The notes under the pieces: generated by a model | Database searches by the model: none | What the model was told of the DNA's origin: nothing | The model's input: the letters and a program-made list of their open reading frames with translations, nothing else | Part shown: in pieces, positions 7,398 to 16,056 of the stretch | Layout of the letters: every line of letters starts with the position of its first letter | Numbering within the stretch: position 1 is the first letter of the stretch | Program-made: the position numbers and the translations under genes | Origin: JBELHR01 sp042091275 | Lineage (GTDB): Bacteria > Bacteroidota > Bacteroidia > Flavobacteriales > Flavobacteriaceae | Direction of reading: 5' to 3' | DNA length: 64,000 nt | Assembly (NCBI GenBank): GCA_042091275.1 | Contig: JBELHR010000004.1 | Coordinates: 22,306 to 86,305 of the forward strand

Positions 7398-8933
7398 ATG
7401 AAAACAGAATTAATTATTCGTTCAAATGAATCTGATATTGACTTTGCCTTATTAAAGGACGGTAAACTAATTGAGCTCAACAAAGAGACCAACGACAACA
7501 AATTTTCAGTAGGTGATATTTTTATTGCCAAGTCTGGAAAAGTTTTGTCCGGATTGAATGCTTCCTTTGTCAATGTCGGTTATCCTAAAGATGGATTCCT
7601 TCATTATCACGACTTAGGAGCCCAATTCAAATCTCTGACTAAGTTCATTAAACAGGTAGGCACAGGTAAAATGAAAGACTTTAGGTTAAAGAACTTTCAG
7701 ATGGAGAAAGACATCAATAAAGATGGAAGTATCACTGATATTCTGAAACCTGGTCAAAACATCTTAGTTCAAATCGTAAAAGAACCTATATCTACAAAAG
7801 GCCCGAGAATTAGCTCTGAAATAGCTATCGCCGGTAGATACTTAGTATTAGTTCCTTTTTCTAACAGAGTTTCTGTTTCTCAAAAAATTGAAGATCCAGC
7901 AGAAAAAGACAGACTAAAACGATTAGTAAAAAGCATTAAACCAAAAGGCTTCGGAGTTATTTTAAGAACCGTAGCAGAAGGTAAAAAAGTTGCTGAACTA
8001 GATAAAGATTTACAAAATTCTATGCAGCGTTGGATTGACACATGCAATCGTATTGCAAACAGCCCAGCACCTACTAAAATTTTGAGTGAGTTGAATCGTG
8101 CATCTTCAATTTTAAGAGATGTACTCAACGAATCTTTTACAAGTATTGTAACTAATGATGAAGATTTAAAAGCCGAAATTCAAGATTATCTTGAAGAAAT
8201 TTACCCTGAAAAAGTTTCCATAGTGAAACACTATAACGAATCTGCTCCAATCTTTGAAAAGTACGGTATCGAAAGACAAATTAAAACTGCCTTTGGAAAA
8301 ACCGTTTCGATGAGTAAGGGAGCTTATCTAGTTATCGAGCACACGGAAGCACTTCACGTGATTGACGTAAACAGCGGAAATAGATCTAATAAAGCAAATT
8401 CCCAAGAGGATACTGCTTTGGAGGTGAATATGATCGCTGCGACCGAAATTGCTAGACAGCTTCAATTGCGCGATATGGGTGGAATTATTGTTGTAGATTT
8501 TATTGACATGCACAAAAATGAGCACAGACAAAAGTTGTTTGAGCATCTAAAATCAGAAATGTCATTTGATCGCACAAAGCACAAAATTCTACCTCCTAGT
8601 AAATTTGGACTTATTCAAATTACAAGGCAACGTGTTCGCCCAGAATTAAATATTAAAACAAGAGAACCTAACCCAAATAAAAACGGGGAAGTTGAGGCTC
8701 CAATAGTTTTAATTGACAAACTGGAACACGAACTAGAAAAACAGATCAATTCAGGAAAAAAGGCTAAGAATATTACCTTGCACGCTCATCCGTTTATAAT
8801 TTCCTACTTATCAAAAGGGTTTCCTTCCATTCGAATGAAATGGTATTTAACCCACAAAAAGTGGATCAAATTACAACCGAGAGATGCCTACCAATACCTT
8901 CAGTATAGATTCAAAAAAGAATTTAAGAAATAG
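7398..8933 (+). CDS. rng: Ribonuclease E/G family protein
   Basis: Endoribonuclease for rRNA maturation and mRNA decay. The 511 residues contain an S1-like domain near 35-115 (GDIFIAKSGKVLSGLNASFVNV), a 5'-sensor region, and the DNase I-like catalytic domain with Asp323 (HVIDVNSGNR) and Asp367 (VVDFIDM), spaced like Asp303 and Asp346 of E. coli RNase E. The C-terminal part GFPSIRMKWYL is RNase G-like and no long scaffold tail follows. The CPxCxG zinc link that joins RNase E/G dimers is absent: the whole protein has only one Cys. It ends before a strong bidirectional terminator. Confidence 0.95.
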   Translation: MKTELIIRSNESDIDFALLKDGKLIELNKETNDNKFSVGDIFIAKSGKVLSGLNASFVNVGYPKDGFLHYHDLGAQFKSLTKFIKQVGTGKMKDFRLKNFQMEKDINKDGSITDILKPGQNILVQIVKEPISTKGPRISSEIAIAGRYLVLVPFSNRVSVSQKIEDPAEKDRLKRLVKSIKPKGFGVILRTVAEGKKVAELDKDLQNSMQRWIDTCNRIANSPAPTKILSELNRASSILRDVLNESFTSIVTNDEDLKAEIQDYLEEIYPEKVSIVKHYNESAPIFEKYGIERQIKTAFGKTVSMSKGAYLVIEHTEALHVIDVNSGNRSNKANSQEDTALEVNMIAATEIARQLQLRDMGGIIVVDFIDMHKNEHRQKLFEHLKSEMSFDRTKHKILPPSKFGLIQITRQRVRPELNIKTREPNPNKNGEVEAPIVLIDKLEHELEKQINSGKKAKNITLHAHPFIISYLSKGFPSIRMKWYLTHKKWIKLQPRDAYQYLQYRFKKEFKK

Positions 8934-8950
8934 GTGATTTCAGATCAAAC

Positions 8951-8986
8951 AAAAAAGCCATTTACTCTAGAGTAAATGGCTTTTTT
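8951..8986. terminator. Bidirectional terminator between rng and the MORN-like gene
   Basis: Thirty-six bases that are completely self-complementary: A6, GCCATTTACTCT, its complement and T6. It serves convergent genes ending at 8933 (+) and 9005 (-). Confidence 0.92.
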
Positions 8987-9004
8987 CATTTTAACTGTAA
9001 AACT

Positions 9005-9340
9005 TTAGCGGATAGCTACTGTATTCACAACTTTGTTATTCATATACTCCACAGTTAAAATTTCATTTGGCTTTATAAAAGTCCAAACTCCATTTTTCTT
9101 TCCATCTTTATAAAAGGCTACAGTTTGTAGATCTCCTTTTTCATTGTAACGCAACCATTGACCATCTAACTTTTTATCCGTGTAGTACCCAATTTCTTTC
9201 ACGGTACCGTCCGCGTAGTAAGTAGTCTTTTTTACCTGATCGCCGCTAGCCTCATAGGTCTCTTGAGGAACAGTACTGTTGGCCTGCATTACAAATGGCG
9301 CCAATCCTAAAATCATTATCCATACAAATTTCTTCATCAC
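9005..9340 (-). CDS. Exported MORN-like repeat protein
   Basis: A 111-residue secreted protein with signal peptide MMKKFVWIMILGLAPFVMQANS. The mature part has three or four degenerate repeats of the form YYADGTVKEIGYYTDKKLDGQW, YNEKGDLQTVAFYKDGKKNGVW, matching the MORN-variant repeat (YwqK family) widespread in Bacteroidota. The repeats form a beta-hairpin sheet; the function is unknown. Stands alone, convergent with rng across a shared terminator. Confidence 0.75.
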   Translation of the reverse strand: MMKKFVWIMILGLAPFVMQANSTVPQETYEASGDQVKKTTYYADGTVKEIGYYTDKKLDGQWLRYNEKGDLQTVAFYKDGKKNGVWTFIKPNEILTVEYMNNKVVNTVAIR

Positions 9341-9409
9341 TTAGGGTTTTTACGTTTATATTGCTAAGTTAACAATAAATTTACAATGGAACAAATAAAA
9401 TTTACATTA

Positions 9410-9430
9410 GGTTAACATTGGGTTAACATT
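9410..9430. repeat. 11-base tandem repeat with GTTAAC palindromes
   Basis: Two copies of GGTTAACATT with period 11 (9410-9419, 9421-9430), and a third GTTAACA at 9368-9374. They lie in the space after the patatin gene and upstream of the MORN-like gene; the second copy overlaps the patatin stop codon. Could be a binding site or chance in AT-rich DNA. Confidence 0.4.
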
Positions 9431-11471
9431 AGAACCAAAAACCTAGGTCAAAATACCATTGAGAGGATTTGGTGACAGGAGAGTAACCGTATTTCAAATC
9501 TATAGGGCCAATAAAGGTCTCTAGACCATAACCTACGGCCATACCATAATCGATTTTGTTGAGAAAATTACCGCTTTTAAAGATATCGTTTCCGACTTGT
9601 GCTGCGTTAAAAGTGAGATTTAAGTGGTTTTTAGGAATGAACTCGTACCTGAGCTCTGCTGCGACTTTGGCAAAATCCTCTCCAAACAACTCTCCAAACT
9701 CATAGCCGTAAAGTGTTCTAAAGTTATTCACGTAATTCTCCCCATATCCTCCGAGAAAGAAATTAAACGAGTTGGCACTAGTACTCAAACCCATGGAGAC
9801 ATCGAGTTGTAAACTCAACTTATCTCCAAATGCGGAAGACACTGCACTATAATTACCTGTCAACTGTGTAAACGCATTAAAATCATCGTAATAATCAGAA
9901 GAGCTTATATAATACCTAAATTCTACATCCAAAAGGGAACCGTGCTTGGGATACATGATCTTATCAAATGTATCCGATTTTAAGTAGGTAAAGGCATTGA
10001 AATAATGACTGTTGTCCACAATATAGATATCTTCATCATTCTCTGTAGGAAGGGTTTCACTAGTTACTTTTATATGCTTTAACTCAAGCCCCAAGCCAAG
10101 AGAGATCTTGTTTTTGTAAAAGGCTTCCGCATAAAGTTGTTCTGTAAAGTCTTGATATCTGACATCAATCCGATTAAAACCTAATAAATCTGTCGCGACG
10201 TTATCCGAAAATGCATTGTAATAGGCTCGAAAACCATAGCCAAAAAACTTACCATTGTCGGAGAGGTAATTAAGCTCATACCTCAAATTGTCTCCAATAA
10301 TAAAATCAAAACTAAAAAAATCATTTCCTTGAAGAACGTGATAGGCGCTCAAATTCAAGAGGACTCCTGTTTGATAAAGAGGATCATAATGGACTCCTAG
10401 TTTTAAGAAGGTGCTTATTTCAGACTCCTTCATGTCTACATCCAAAACCCACTTGTCATCTTCATTCTTGTCAATTTTATAACTCAACCTCTCCACAGTT
10501 CCTTGGTAGGTAATACTTTGCATGCGGTTGTTAAACTCCTCATAACTGAGCTCATCCCCAACTTTTATTCCTAGCTTCTTTATAATATAGCTATCGGTGT
10601 GAAATACATTCCCTTCTATATCAATTTCTCCAATTTCTACAGTTTTGTTGTCTAGGGTTAATTCTTTTCTCTTTATGGGATTCATACTCCCTTGAATTTC
10701 GGCTAACTTCTTAAACGCAACAGCGTTCTTTTGAACCTCCAAGGCTCCTAATTCTGCTATGGCCATGGGNNNNNNNNNNNNNNNNNNNNNNNNNNNNNNN
10801 NNNNNNNNNNNNNNNNNNNNNNNNNNNNNNNNNNNNNNNNNNNNNNNNNNNNNNNNNNNNNNNNNNNNNTGGAAAAAAGTAGGATAGGAAGAACTTGCTC
10901 GGACGGCTAAAGGAAGGGATCCGGATTCGAAAACCTCCATATCTCCTGTAGCCAGTTCGGTCCCAATGCAATAAAAAGGGATTGGAAGTTTGGAAAAATC
11001 ATTGATAGAATCAACCGGCTCAAATAACTTAGTCAGCAAATTCAAAACCCCCTGACCCTTGCTCAAGGACAATGGAATTCCTATTTTCCTATTTTGAATA
11101 GGAAGTGTAAGAGCATATTTTTCCCCATACTCTTTATCAAAGGTCGTTTTGTATCTTCGATCGACTTTATCCGCCAAAATTGCACTGAAATCCGAGTCTT
11201 CAAGCAGCTGTAACATTTCCTCTGGACTGTAACCAACTGCGTAGAGCGCACCTATTATTGCACCCATACTGGTTCCTCCAATATAATCAATACGAACTCC
11301 ATTTTTCTCTAGCTCTTGAAGGACTCCAATATGAGAAAGACCTTTGGCTCCTCCTCCACTTAGGACAACTCCAACTTTTAATTGTCTAGAATCGGGAGAA
11401 ACTTGACCAAATACTCCCAAAAAACAAAATAGAAAACTACTGACAACAAAACACTTAAACAATTTCTTCAT
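9429..11471 (-). CDS. Patatin-like phospholipase with surface-antigen (BamA-like) beta-barrel, interrupted by assembly gap
   Basis: Outer-membrane protein of the PlpD type: a patatin lipase domain joined to a POTRA-like domain and a 16-stranded barrel. After a signal peptide (MKKLFKCFVVSSFLFCFLGVFGQ) come the oxyanion hole SGGGAKGLSHIG and the nucleophile elbow GGTSMGAII (catalytic Ser). The partner Asp (DGG/DGA motif) would fall in or next to the run of 100 N at 10770-10869. After the gap comes VEIGEIDIEGNVFHTDSYIIKKLGI (POTRA) and a barrel ending in Phe (WYFDLGFWF). The distance between the lipase fragments is shorter than in relatives, so more than 100 bases are probably missing. Overlaps the end of uvrC by 17 bases. 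Confidence 0.88.
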   Translation of the reverse strand: MKKLFKCFVVSSFLFCFLGVFGQVSPDSRQLKVGVVLSGGGAKGLSHIGVLQELEKNGVRIDYIGGTSMGAIIGALYAVGYSPEEMLQLLEDSDFSAILADKVDRRYKTTFDKEYGEKYALTLPIQNRKIGIPLSLSKGQGVLNLLTKLFEPVDSINDFSKLPIPFYCIGTELATGDMEVFESGSLPLAVRASSSYPTFFXXXXXXXXXXXXXXXXXXXXXXXXXXXXXXXXXXPMAIAELGALEVQKNAVAFKKLAEIQGSMNPIKRKELTLDNKTVEIGEIDIEGNVFHTDSYIIKKLGIKVGDELSYEEFNNRMQSITYQGTVERLSYKIDKNEDDKWVLDVDMKESEISTFLKLGVHYDPLYQTGVLLNLSAYHVLQGNDFFSFDFIIGDNLRYELNYLSDNGKFFGYGFRAYYNAFSDNVATDLLGFNRIDVRYQDFTEQLYAEAFYKNKISLGLGLELKHIKVTSETLPTENDEDIYIVDNSHYFNAFTYLKSDTFDKIMYPKHGSLLDVEFRYYISSSDYYDDFNAFTQLTGNYSAVSSAFGDKLSLQLDVSMGLSTSANSFNFFLGGYGENYVNNFRTLYGYEFGELFGEDFAKVAAELRYEFIPKNHLNLTFNAAQVGNDIFKSGNFLNKIDYGMAVGYGLETFIGPIDLKYGYSPVTKSSQWYFDLGFWF
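10770..10869. other. Assembly gap of 100 N inside the patatin gene
   Basis: Exactly 100 undetermined bases, the usual placeholder for a gap of unknown size. The reading frame is kept on both sides only by the nominal length, which carries no information. Confidence 0.98.
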
Positions 11472-13254
11472 TTGAAAAACTCTTTTTAACTAATTGGGCT
11501 TTTGACAAACCTATACTCTCTGTCAATTCCTCTAAACTAGCGTTTTTTATTTTTGATATGCTTCTAAAATCCTGAAATAACTTTTCTACAGTTTTGTCTC
11601 CAACTCCTTTAATCTCGTTTAAACTGGAGTTAATTGCCGATTTGGACCTTTTATTTCTATGAAAGCGAATCCCAAATCTATGGGCCTCGTTTCTCATGAA
11701 CTGAATTAACTTCAAAGATTCACTGCTCTTATCCAAATATAGGGGAACAGGATCTTCTGGATAATAAATCTCTTCCAATCGTTTAGCAATACCAATGATA
11801 GCAATTTTACCTCTTAAACCCAAAAGGTCTAAACTCTTTACTGCCGAACTCAATTGTCCTTTCCCTCCATCGATAACAATTAATTGAGGTAGATTCTCCC
11901 CTTCTTGTAGGAGTCGCTTATATCTGCGGAAAACAACCTCCTCCATCGACGCGTAGTCGTCTGGTCCCTCCACCGTCTTGATATTAAATTGCCTGTAGTC
12001 CGCTTTGCTAGGCTTTGCATCCTTGAAAACAACACAAGCCGCAACTGGGTTAGTACCCTGAATATTGGAATTGTCAAAACACTCCATATGAGTCGGCAAC
12101 TTCGAGAGGTTAAGATCTTTTTGAAGCTGACTCAAAATGCGATTGGCATGGCGTTCCGGGTCCACCAATTTGGTTTGTTTTATTTTTTCTTGTCTGGAGT
12201 ATTTTGCGTTTCGCGTAGATAAATCCAAAATTTTCTTTTTGTCCCCTAGCTTTGGAACATACACTTTTATGTCTTCTCCAAGATCCAAAGAGAAGGGCAA
12301 ATAAACATCTTTGGTTGTCAGATTATACCTAGCTCTTAACTCCATAATTGCAATTCTCAATATATCCTCATCGCTCTCGTCTAGTTTCTTTTTTATTTCA
12401 GAAGTATGGGATTGAATAATACCTCCGTTGACGATTTTCATAAAATTGACATAAGCGTATCCCTCATCGGAAATAATGGAAAACACATCTACATTAGAAA
12501 TGGCCGGATTGACTATAGTGGACTTGGATTGGTATGCTTTGAGCTGATCCAATTTATCTTTAAAAAGCTGGGCCTGCTCAAATTCCATATTCTCCGCAAA
12601 CTCGTACATCTTTTGCTCCAGCTGTTGAATAGCCTCTTTAAAATTACCTTTTATAATCTGTTTAATCGATTCAATATTTTTTTTATAATCCTCTTCGTTC
12701 TGCAAACCCTCGCAGGGTCCGAGACAATTTTTTAAATGGTATTCTAAACAAACTTTGTATTTGTGAGAATCGATATTCGTTTTGTTCAAATCGAAGTTGC
12801 AGGTCCGCAAAGGATAGAGCTCCTTAATTAAGTCTAAAAGTGCCTTGATAACCTTTACAGCTGTATAAGGACCAAAATATTGACTGCCATCCTTGATAAC
12901 GTTACGAGTCATAAACACTCGGGGATAAGTCTCTTTTTTAATACAAATCCAAGGATAAGTCTTGTCGTCTTTTAAAAGGATATTATACCTAGGCTGGTAT
13001 TTTTTGATAAGATTGTTTTCCAACAAAAGAGCATCTGTTTCTGTCTCGACAACAATAAATTCAATTTTGTGAATCTTTTTAACTAGCACCCTTGTCTTTC
13101 CAGAGTCGTGTTGCTTGTTGAAATAGGAGCTTACTCTCTTCTTTAGATTCTTTGCCTTACCCACATAGATTATGGTATTATCCTTATCGAAATATTGATA
13201 AACGCCAGGAGAATTGGGTAAAACCTTTATTTGAATTGCTAAATCCGAAACCAT
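11455..13254 (-). CDS. uvrC: Excinuclease ABC subunit UvrC
   Basis: Makes both incisions in nucleotide excision repair. The 599 residues contain the GIY-YIG nuclease (about 12-95; SPGVYQYFD, IIYVGKAKNLKKRV), a Cys-containing linker, the UVR motif (about 205-240; MEFEQAQLFKDKLDQLKAY), the RNase H-like C-terminal nuclease (about 375-540; MECFDNSNIQGTNPVA and LIVIDGGKGQLSSA) and a tandem helix-hairpin-helix (LNEIKGVGDKTVEKLF). All expected regions are present and the length is normal. The patatin gene starts inside its last codons. Confidence 0.97.
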   Translation of the reverse strand: MVSDLAIQIKVLPNSPGVYQYFDKDNTIIYVGKAKNLKKRVSSYFNKQHDSGKTRVLVKKIHKIEFIVVETETDALLLENNLIKKYQPRYNILLKDDKTYPWICIKKETYPRVFMTRNVIKDGSQYFGPYTAVKVIKALLDLIKELYPLRTCNFDLNKTNIDSHKYKVCLEYHLKNCLGPCEGLQNEEDYKKNIESIKQIIKGNFKEAIQQLEQKMYEFAENMEFEQAQLFKDKLDQLKAYQSKSTIVNPAISNVDVFSIISDEGYAYVNFMKIVNGGIIQSHTSEIKKKLDESDEDILRIAIMELRARYNLTTKDVYLPFSLDLGEDIKVYVPKLGDKKKILDLSTRNAKYSRQEKIKQTKLVDPERHANRILSQLQKDLNLSKLPTHMECFDNSNIQGTNPVAACVVFKDAKPSKADYRQFNIKTVEGPDDYASMEEVVFRRYKRLLQEGENLPQLIVIDGGKGQLSSAVKSLDLLGLRGKIAIIGIAKRLEEIYYPEDPVPLYLDKSSESLKLIQFMRNEAHRFGIRFHRNKRSKSAINSSLNEIKGVGDKTVEKLFQDFRSISKIKNASLEELTESIGLSKAQLVKKSFSNEEIV

Positions 13255-13346
13255 GGTTAAAATTAACTATTAAAAAGCAATATTGAACAATCATATGCCT
13301 ATTGAATTGAATTTTGTATTTTCGTGTAAACCTTAAATTAAAAATT

Positions 13347-13724
13347 TTGAAATCCTTTTTTGTAAAATTCTTACTCATTTTAGTCGGGGCAATCGGACTA
13401 TTTTTCCTCATATTTTCAAATATTGATTATAGCGACGGATATCGCGCGGGAAGAATCGTAAAAGTCTCTTCAAAAGGTGCAATTTTCAAGACCATAGAAG
13501 GGCAACTGGAGATTGACGCATTTGGGGCAATCAAAGGCAATAACCAATTCTCTCAAACCTTTCTTTTTAGTGTCGAGGACAATCCAAAATTATTAGAGGA
13601 ATTGAGGGAGGCTTCCCTAGAAGGGGAACGCGTAAATTTATTTTATAAAGAAAAGTATTTTCGCTTTTTTTGGAAAGGAGATACTAAGTATATAGTGTAT
13701 AAAATAGAACGAACAAATAATTAA
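13347..13724 (+). CDS. Single-pass membrane protein of unknown function
   Basis: About 125 residues. The TTG at 13347 is chosen because it gives MKSFFVKFLLILVGAIGLFFLIF, a short basic start and one membrane helix; an upstream TTG at 13314 is possible. The body SDGYRAGRIVKVSSKGAIFKTIEGQL and ...YKEKYFRFFWKGDTKYIVYKIE matches a small family widespread in Flavobacteriaceae that databases sometimes mislabel as 6-phosphogluconate dehydrogenase; there is no such domain here. It is 2 bases before the DUF481 gene, suggesting cotranscription. Confidence 0.72.
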   Translation: MKSFFVKFLLILVGAIGLFFLIFSNIDYSDGYRAGRIVKVSSKGAIFKTIEGQLEIDAFGAIKGNNQFSQTFLFSVEDNPKLLEELREASLEGERVNLFYKEKYFRFFWKGDTKYIVYKIERTNN

Positions 13725-13726
13725 AA

Positions 13727-14743
13727 ATGCTTAGAAACCTGCTTCTAGTTGTTGTTTTCGCAACAATTTCCTTTTCTGGATTTTCTCAAAATGACACCAT
13801 CCGCTTTTCAAAAAACCAAACCATTGTAGGGGAATTAAAAAAAATGGATCGAGGGGTTTTCGGTATTGAGACCTCTTATTCCGACAAAGACTTTGCAGTT
13901 GAGTGGAAAGAAGTCACTTATATTTCCTCCAAATCTCATTTCTTGATCACTTCCAAAAATGGGAGAAGAGTCGATGGATACATAGAAACTGTGGGAGACA
14001 GAATGCTAAAAATTACCAGTAAAGACGGCAGTGAATACAATTATGCATTTGACGATATTGTGTTTCTAAATACGATAAAAGATAGTTTTTGGGATCAAGC
14101 CTATGCAACTGTGGATGTCGGACTGAATTTAACCAAGGCAAATTCCTATAAGCAGACTAGTTTTAATACTAACTTTGGATATATTGGAAAACAATGGTCG
14201 GTGGACTTTTTATACTCCTCTCTTAGATCTTCCCAAGACTCCGTTCGAGAAACTAATAGAAACAACGGTAGTCTTGTGATGAAGTATTTTTTAAAAAAGG
14301 ATTGGTATATAGTGGGGTCACTATCCTCTCTATCCAATACAGAGCAAAATCTAGACCTTCGTATCAACAGTACCCTCGGTATGGGTAAATATCTTATACA
14401 CACCAACAGAACCTATTGGGGAGTTTCCTTGGGAACCAACTCCAACCGAGAGCAATATTTTTCAGACAGCGAGCCCTCTTTTAGTTGGGAGGCCGTGGTC
14501 GGAACAGAACTCAATCTCTTTGATATCGGAGATTTAAGCCTTTTGACCAAAGTAGATGTTTATTACGGTTTTGGGCAAGATGGTAGATGGAGAACAGATT
14601 ACAACCTAAACACCAAATACGATCTACCACTAAATTTTTACGTAAATCTGAATTTGAGTGTCAATTACGATTCACAACCCTCCGATGGCGGATCCAATAC
14701 CGATTACGTCATTACGACAGGTTTTGGTTGGTCTCTAGATTAA
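13727..14743 (+). CDS. DUF481 family outer-membrane protein
   Basis: A 338-residue exported protein. Signal peptide MLRNLLLVVVFATISFSGFSQ; residues 25-110 resemble a small beta domain in which a metal/SH3-like KNQTIVGELKKMDRGVFGIETSY unit is repeated (NGRRVDGYIETVGDRMLKI); residues 120-338 are amphipathic beta strands typical of the DUF481 barrel (YdiY, salt-induced outer-membrane protein), ending with ITTGFGWSLD and a terminal hydrophobic-aspartate instead of Phe. Function unknown. It follows the small membrane protein after 2 bases. Confidence 0.78.
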   Translation: MLRNLLLVVVFATISFSGFSQNDTIRFSKNQTIVGELKKMDRGVFGIETSYSDKDFAVEWKEVTYISSKSHFLITSKNGRRVDGYIETVGDRMLKITSKDGSEYNYAFDDIVFLNTIKDSFWDQAYATVDVGLNLTKANSYKQTSFNTNFGYIGKQWSVDFLYSSLRSSQDSVRETNRNNGSLVMKYFLKKDWYIVGSLSSLSNTEQNLDLRINSTLGMGKYLIHTNRTYWGVSLGTNSNREQYFSDSEPSFSWEAVVGTELNLFDIGDLSLLTKVDVYYGFGQDGRWRTDYNLNTKYDLPLNFYVNLNLSVNYDSQPSDGGSNTDYVITTGFGWSLD

Positions 14744-14759
14744 ATAAGTTGTACTTTTG
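14728..14759 (+). promoter_or_regulatory. Promoter of the PhnA-like gene
   Basis: TTG (14728-14730), a 21-base spacer and TACTTTTG (14752-14759). The start of transcription would be about 5 bases before the ATG at 14770, so the mRNA is nearly leaderless. The -33 element lies inside the end of the DUF481 gene. Confidence 0.6.
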
Positions 14760-14769
14760 ACAAAAAAGT

Positions 14770-15348
14770 ATGTCTTTTATAGAGCAACTAAAACAGAGGA
14801 GTGGAAATACCTGTGAAATCTGCCAAAGCTCAGATCAAAACTCGGTATATCGGGTCCCTCCATCGAGAATTGATAGCGTAGATACCAGTCTCATCGTTTG
14901 CAATCCGTGTAAATCCCAAATTGAAAAGGAATCTCCGATGTCAGCAGACCATTGGCGTTGCTTAAACGACTCTATTTGGAGTGAACACGATGCGGTAAAA
15001 GTGGTTTCTTGGAGAATGCTACAAAGATTGAGAAATGAAGGCTGGCCCCAAGATTTAATCGACATGCTGTATTTAACTCCTGATCTGGAAACATTTGCCA
15101 GAGCTTCCGGGGATCATCTCGAAGAAAAAGACCTCATCATTCACAGGGATTCAAACGGAGTACAGCTCGAAAGCGGGGATCAAGTTGTTTTGATAAAGGA
15201 TTTAAATGTCAAAGGAGGAGGATTTACCGCCAAAAGAGGAACGGTAGTCAAACGCATCAGTCTAGTTCATGACAATGAGGATCAAATTGAAGGTAAGATC
15301 GATGGGCAACACATCGTTATACTCACTAAATTTGTTAAAAAGGTATAA
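14770..15348 (+). CDS. PhnA/YjdM domain protein
   Basis: A 192-residue cytoplasmic protein. The N-terminal zinc ribbon has Cys15-x2-Cys18 and Cys44-x2-Cys47. The C-terminal part (about 135-192; SGDQVVLIKDLNVKGGGFTAKRGTVVKRI ... HIVILTKFVKKV) is the PhnA SH3-like domain with all conserved turns. The family was named after alkylphosphonate use but is not itself a phosphonatase; its role is unclear. The middle region, with RCLNDSIWSEHDAVKVVSWRML, is typical of the longer Bacteroidota forms. It has its own promoter. Confidence 0.88.
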   Translation: MSFIEQLKQRSGNTCEICQSSDQNSVYRVPPSRIDSVDTSLIVCNPCKSQIEKESPMSADHWRCLNDSIWSEHDAVKVVSWRMLQRLRNEGWPQDLIDMLYLTPDLETFARASGDHLEEKDLIIHRDSNGVQLESGDQVVLIKDLNVKGGGFTAKRGTVVKRISLVHDNEDQIEGKIDGQHIVILTKFVKKV

Positions 15349-15387
15349 AATTTCTCTTTTTGGAATATTTTTTGATTTATTGTAATC

Positions 15388-16056
15388 ATGAAGCTATTTA
15401 AATACATATCGATTTTTTCACTCGTTCTATGCGCTACTGGCTACGCTCAGGAAAAAGACAGTTCACGCACAGTTAGAGATGCTTCTGGAGGAGGAGAAAA
15501 GATAATCCTTGGCATTCCTGCATCCAATGCCAAAAGCAGTCCCACGCAGCCTAAGATAGCTCGAAATCCCGGAGATGCAGGCAAATTAAATCCCGAGAGA
15601 GCAAACAACATACCTTCCAAGACGGAAAAAAGAGCCTTTGGACCGACTGAAATACCCAAGGATGTATATGTGCCTAAATTTTGGGACGGAAAAGACAAGG
15701 GAAATGAAAAGCTCCAAATAGCCCAATATTTGGGTCACATAGAACTGAACACGGACAAACTTAGAATAGAATGCAGGGACTTCGCTTATGTAGATGGCGA
15801 CCGAGTTAGGGTATATCTAAATGGGGTTTTAAAAAAATCTAACGTACTTCTGGATGGACATTATTTTATTATAGAATTACCTTTGGAAAAAGGCTTTAAC
15901 AAAATTGACATACAGGCCATCAATCAAGGTGTTTCCGGTCCAAATACAGCTCAATTTATTGTATACGACGGAAACGGTCGTTTGGTCTCTACCAAAAAGT
16001 GGAATCTTTTAACTGGAGAAGCCGCAAGTCTCTCAGTTATGAGGAAAAACGATTAA
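15388..16056 (+). CDS. Secreted protein of unknown function
   Basis: A 222-residue exported protein; signal peptide MKLFKYISIFSLVLCATGYAQ. Residues 25-90 are low in hydrophobics and probably disordered. From about 95 a beta domain begins (LGHIELNTDKLRIECRDFAYVDGDRVRVYLNGVL...KGFNKIDIQAINQGVSGPNTAQFIVYDGNG), which reads like an immunoglobulin-like sandwich. I do not recognise a named family. It converges with lspA with a 4-base overlap of stop codons. Confidence 0.7.
   Translation: MKLFKYISIFSLVLCATGYAQEKDSSRTVRDASGGGEKIILGIPASNAKSSPTQPKIARNPGDAGKLNPERANNIPSKTEKRAFGPTEIPKDVYVPKFWDGKDKGNEKLQIAQYLGHIELNTDKLRIECRDFAYVDGDRVRVYLNGVLKKSNVLLDGHYFIIELPLEKGFNKIDIQAINQGVSGPNTAQFIVYDGNGRLVSTKKWNLLTGEAASLSVMRKND

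Noticed and set aside
12406..12735. Plus-strand open frame of 109 codons
   Set aside because: Antisense to the UVR region of uvrC, which is complete and well conserved.
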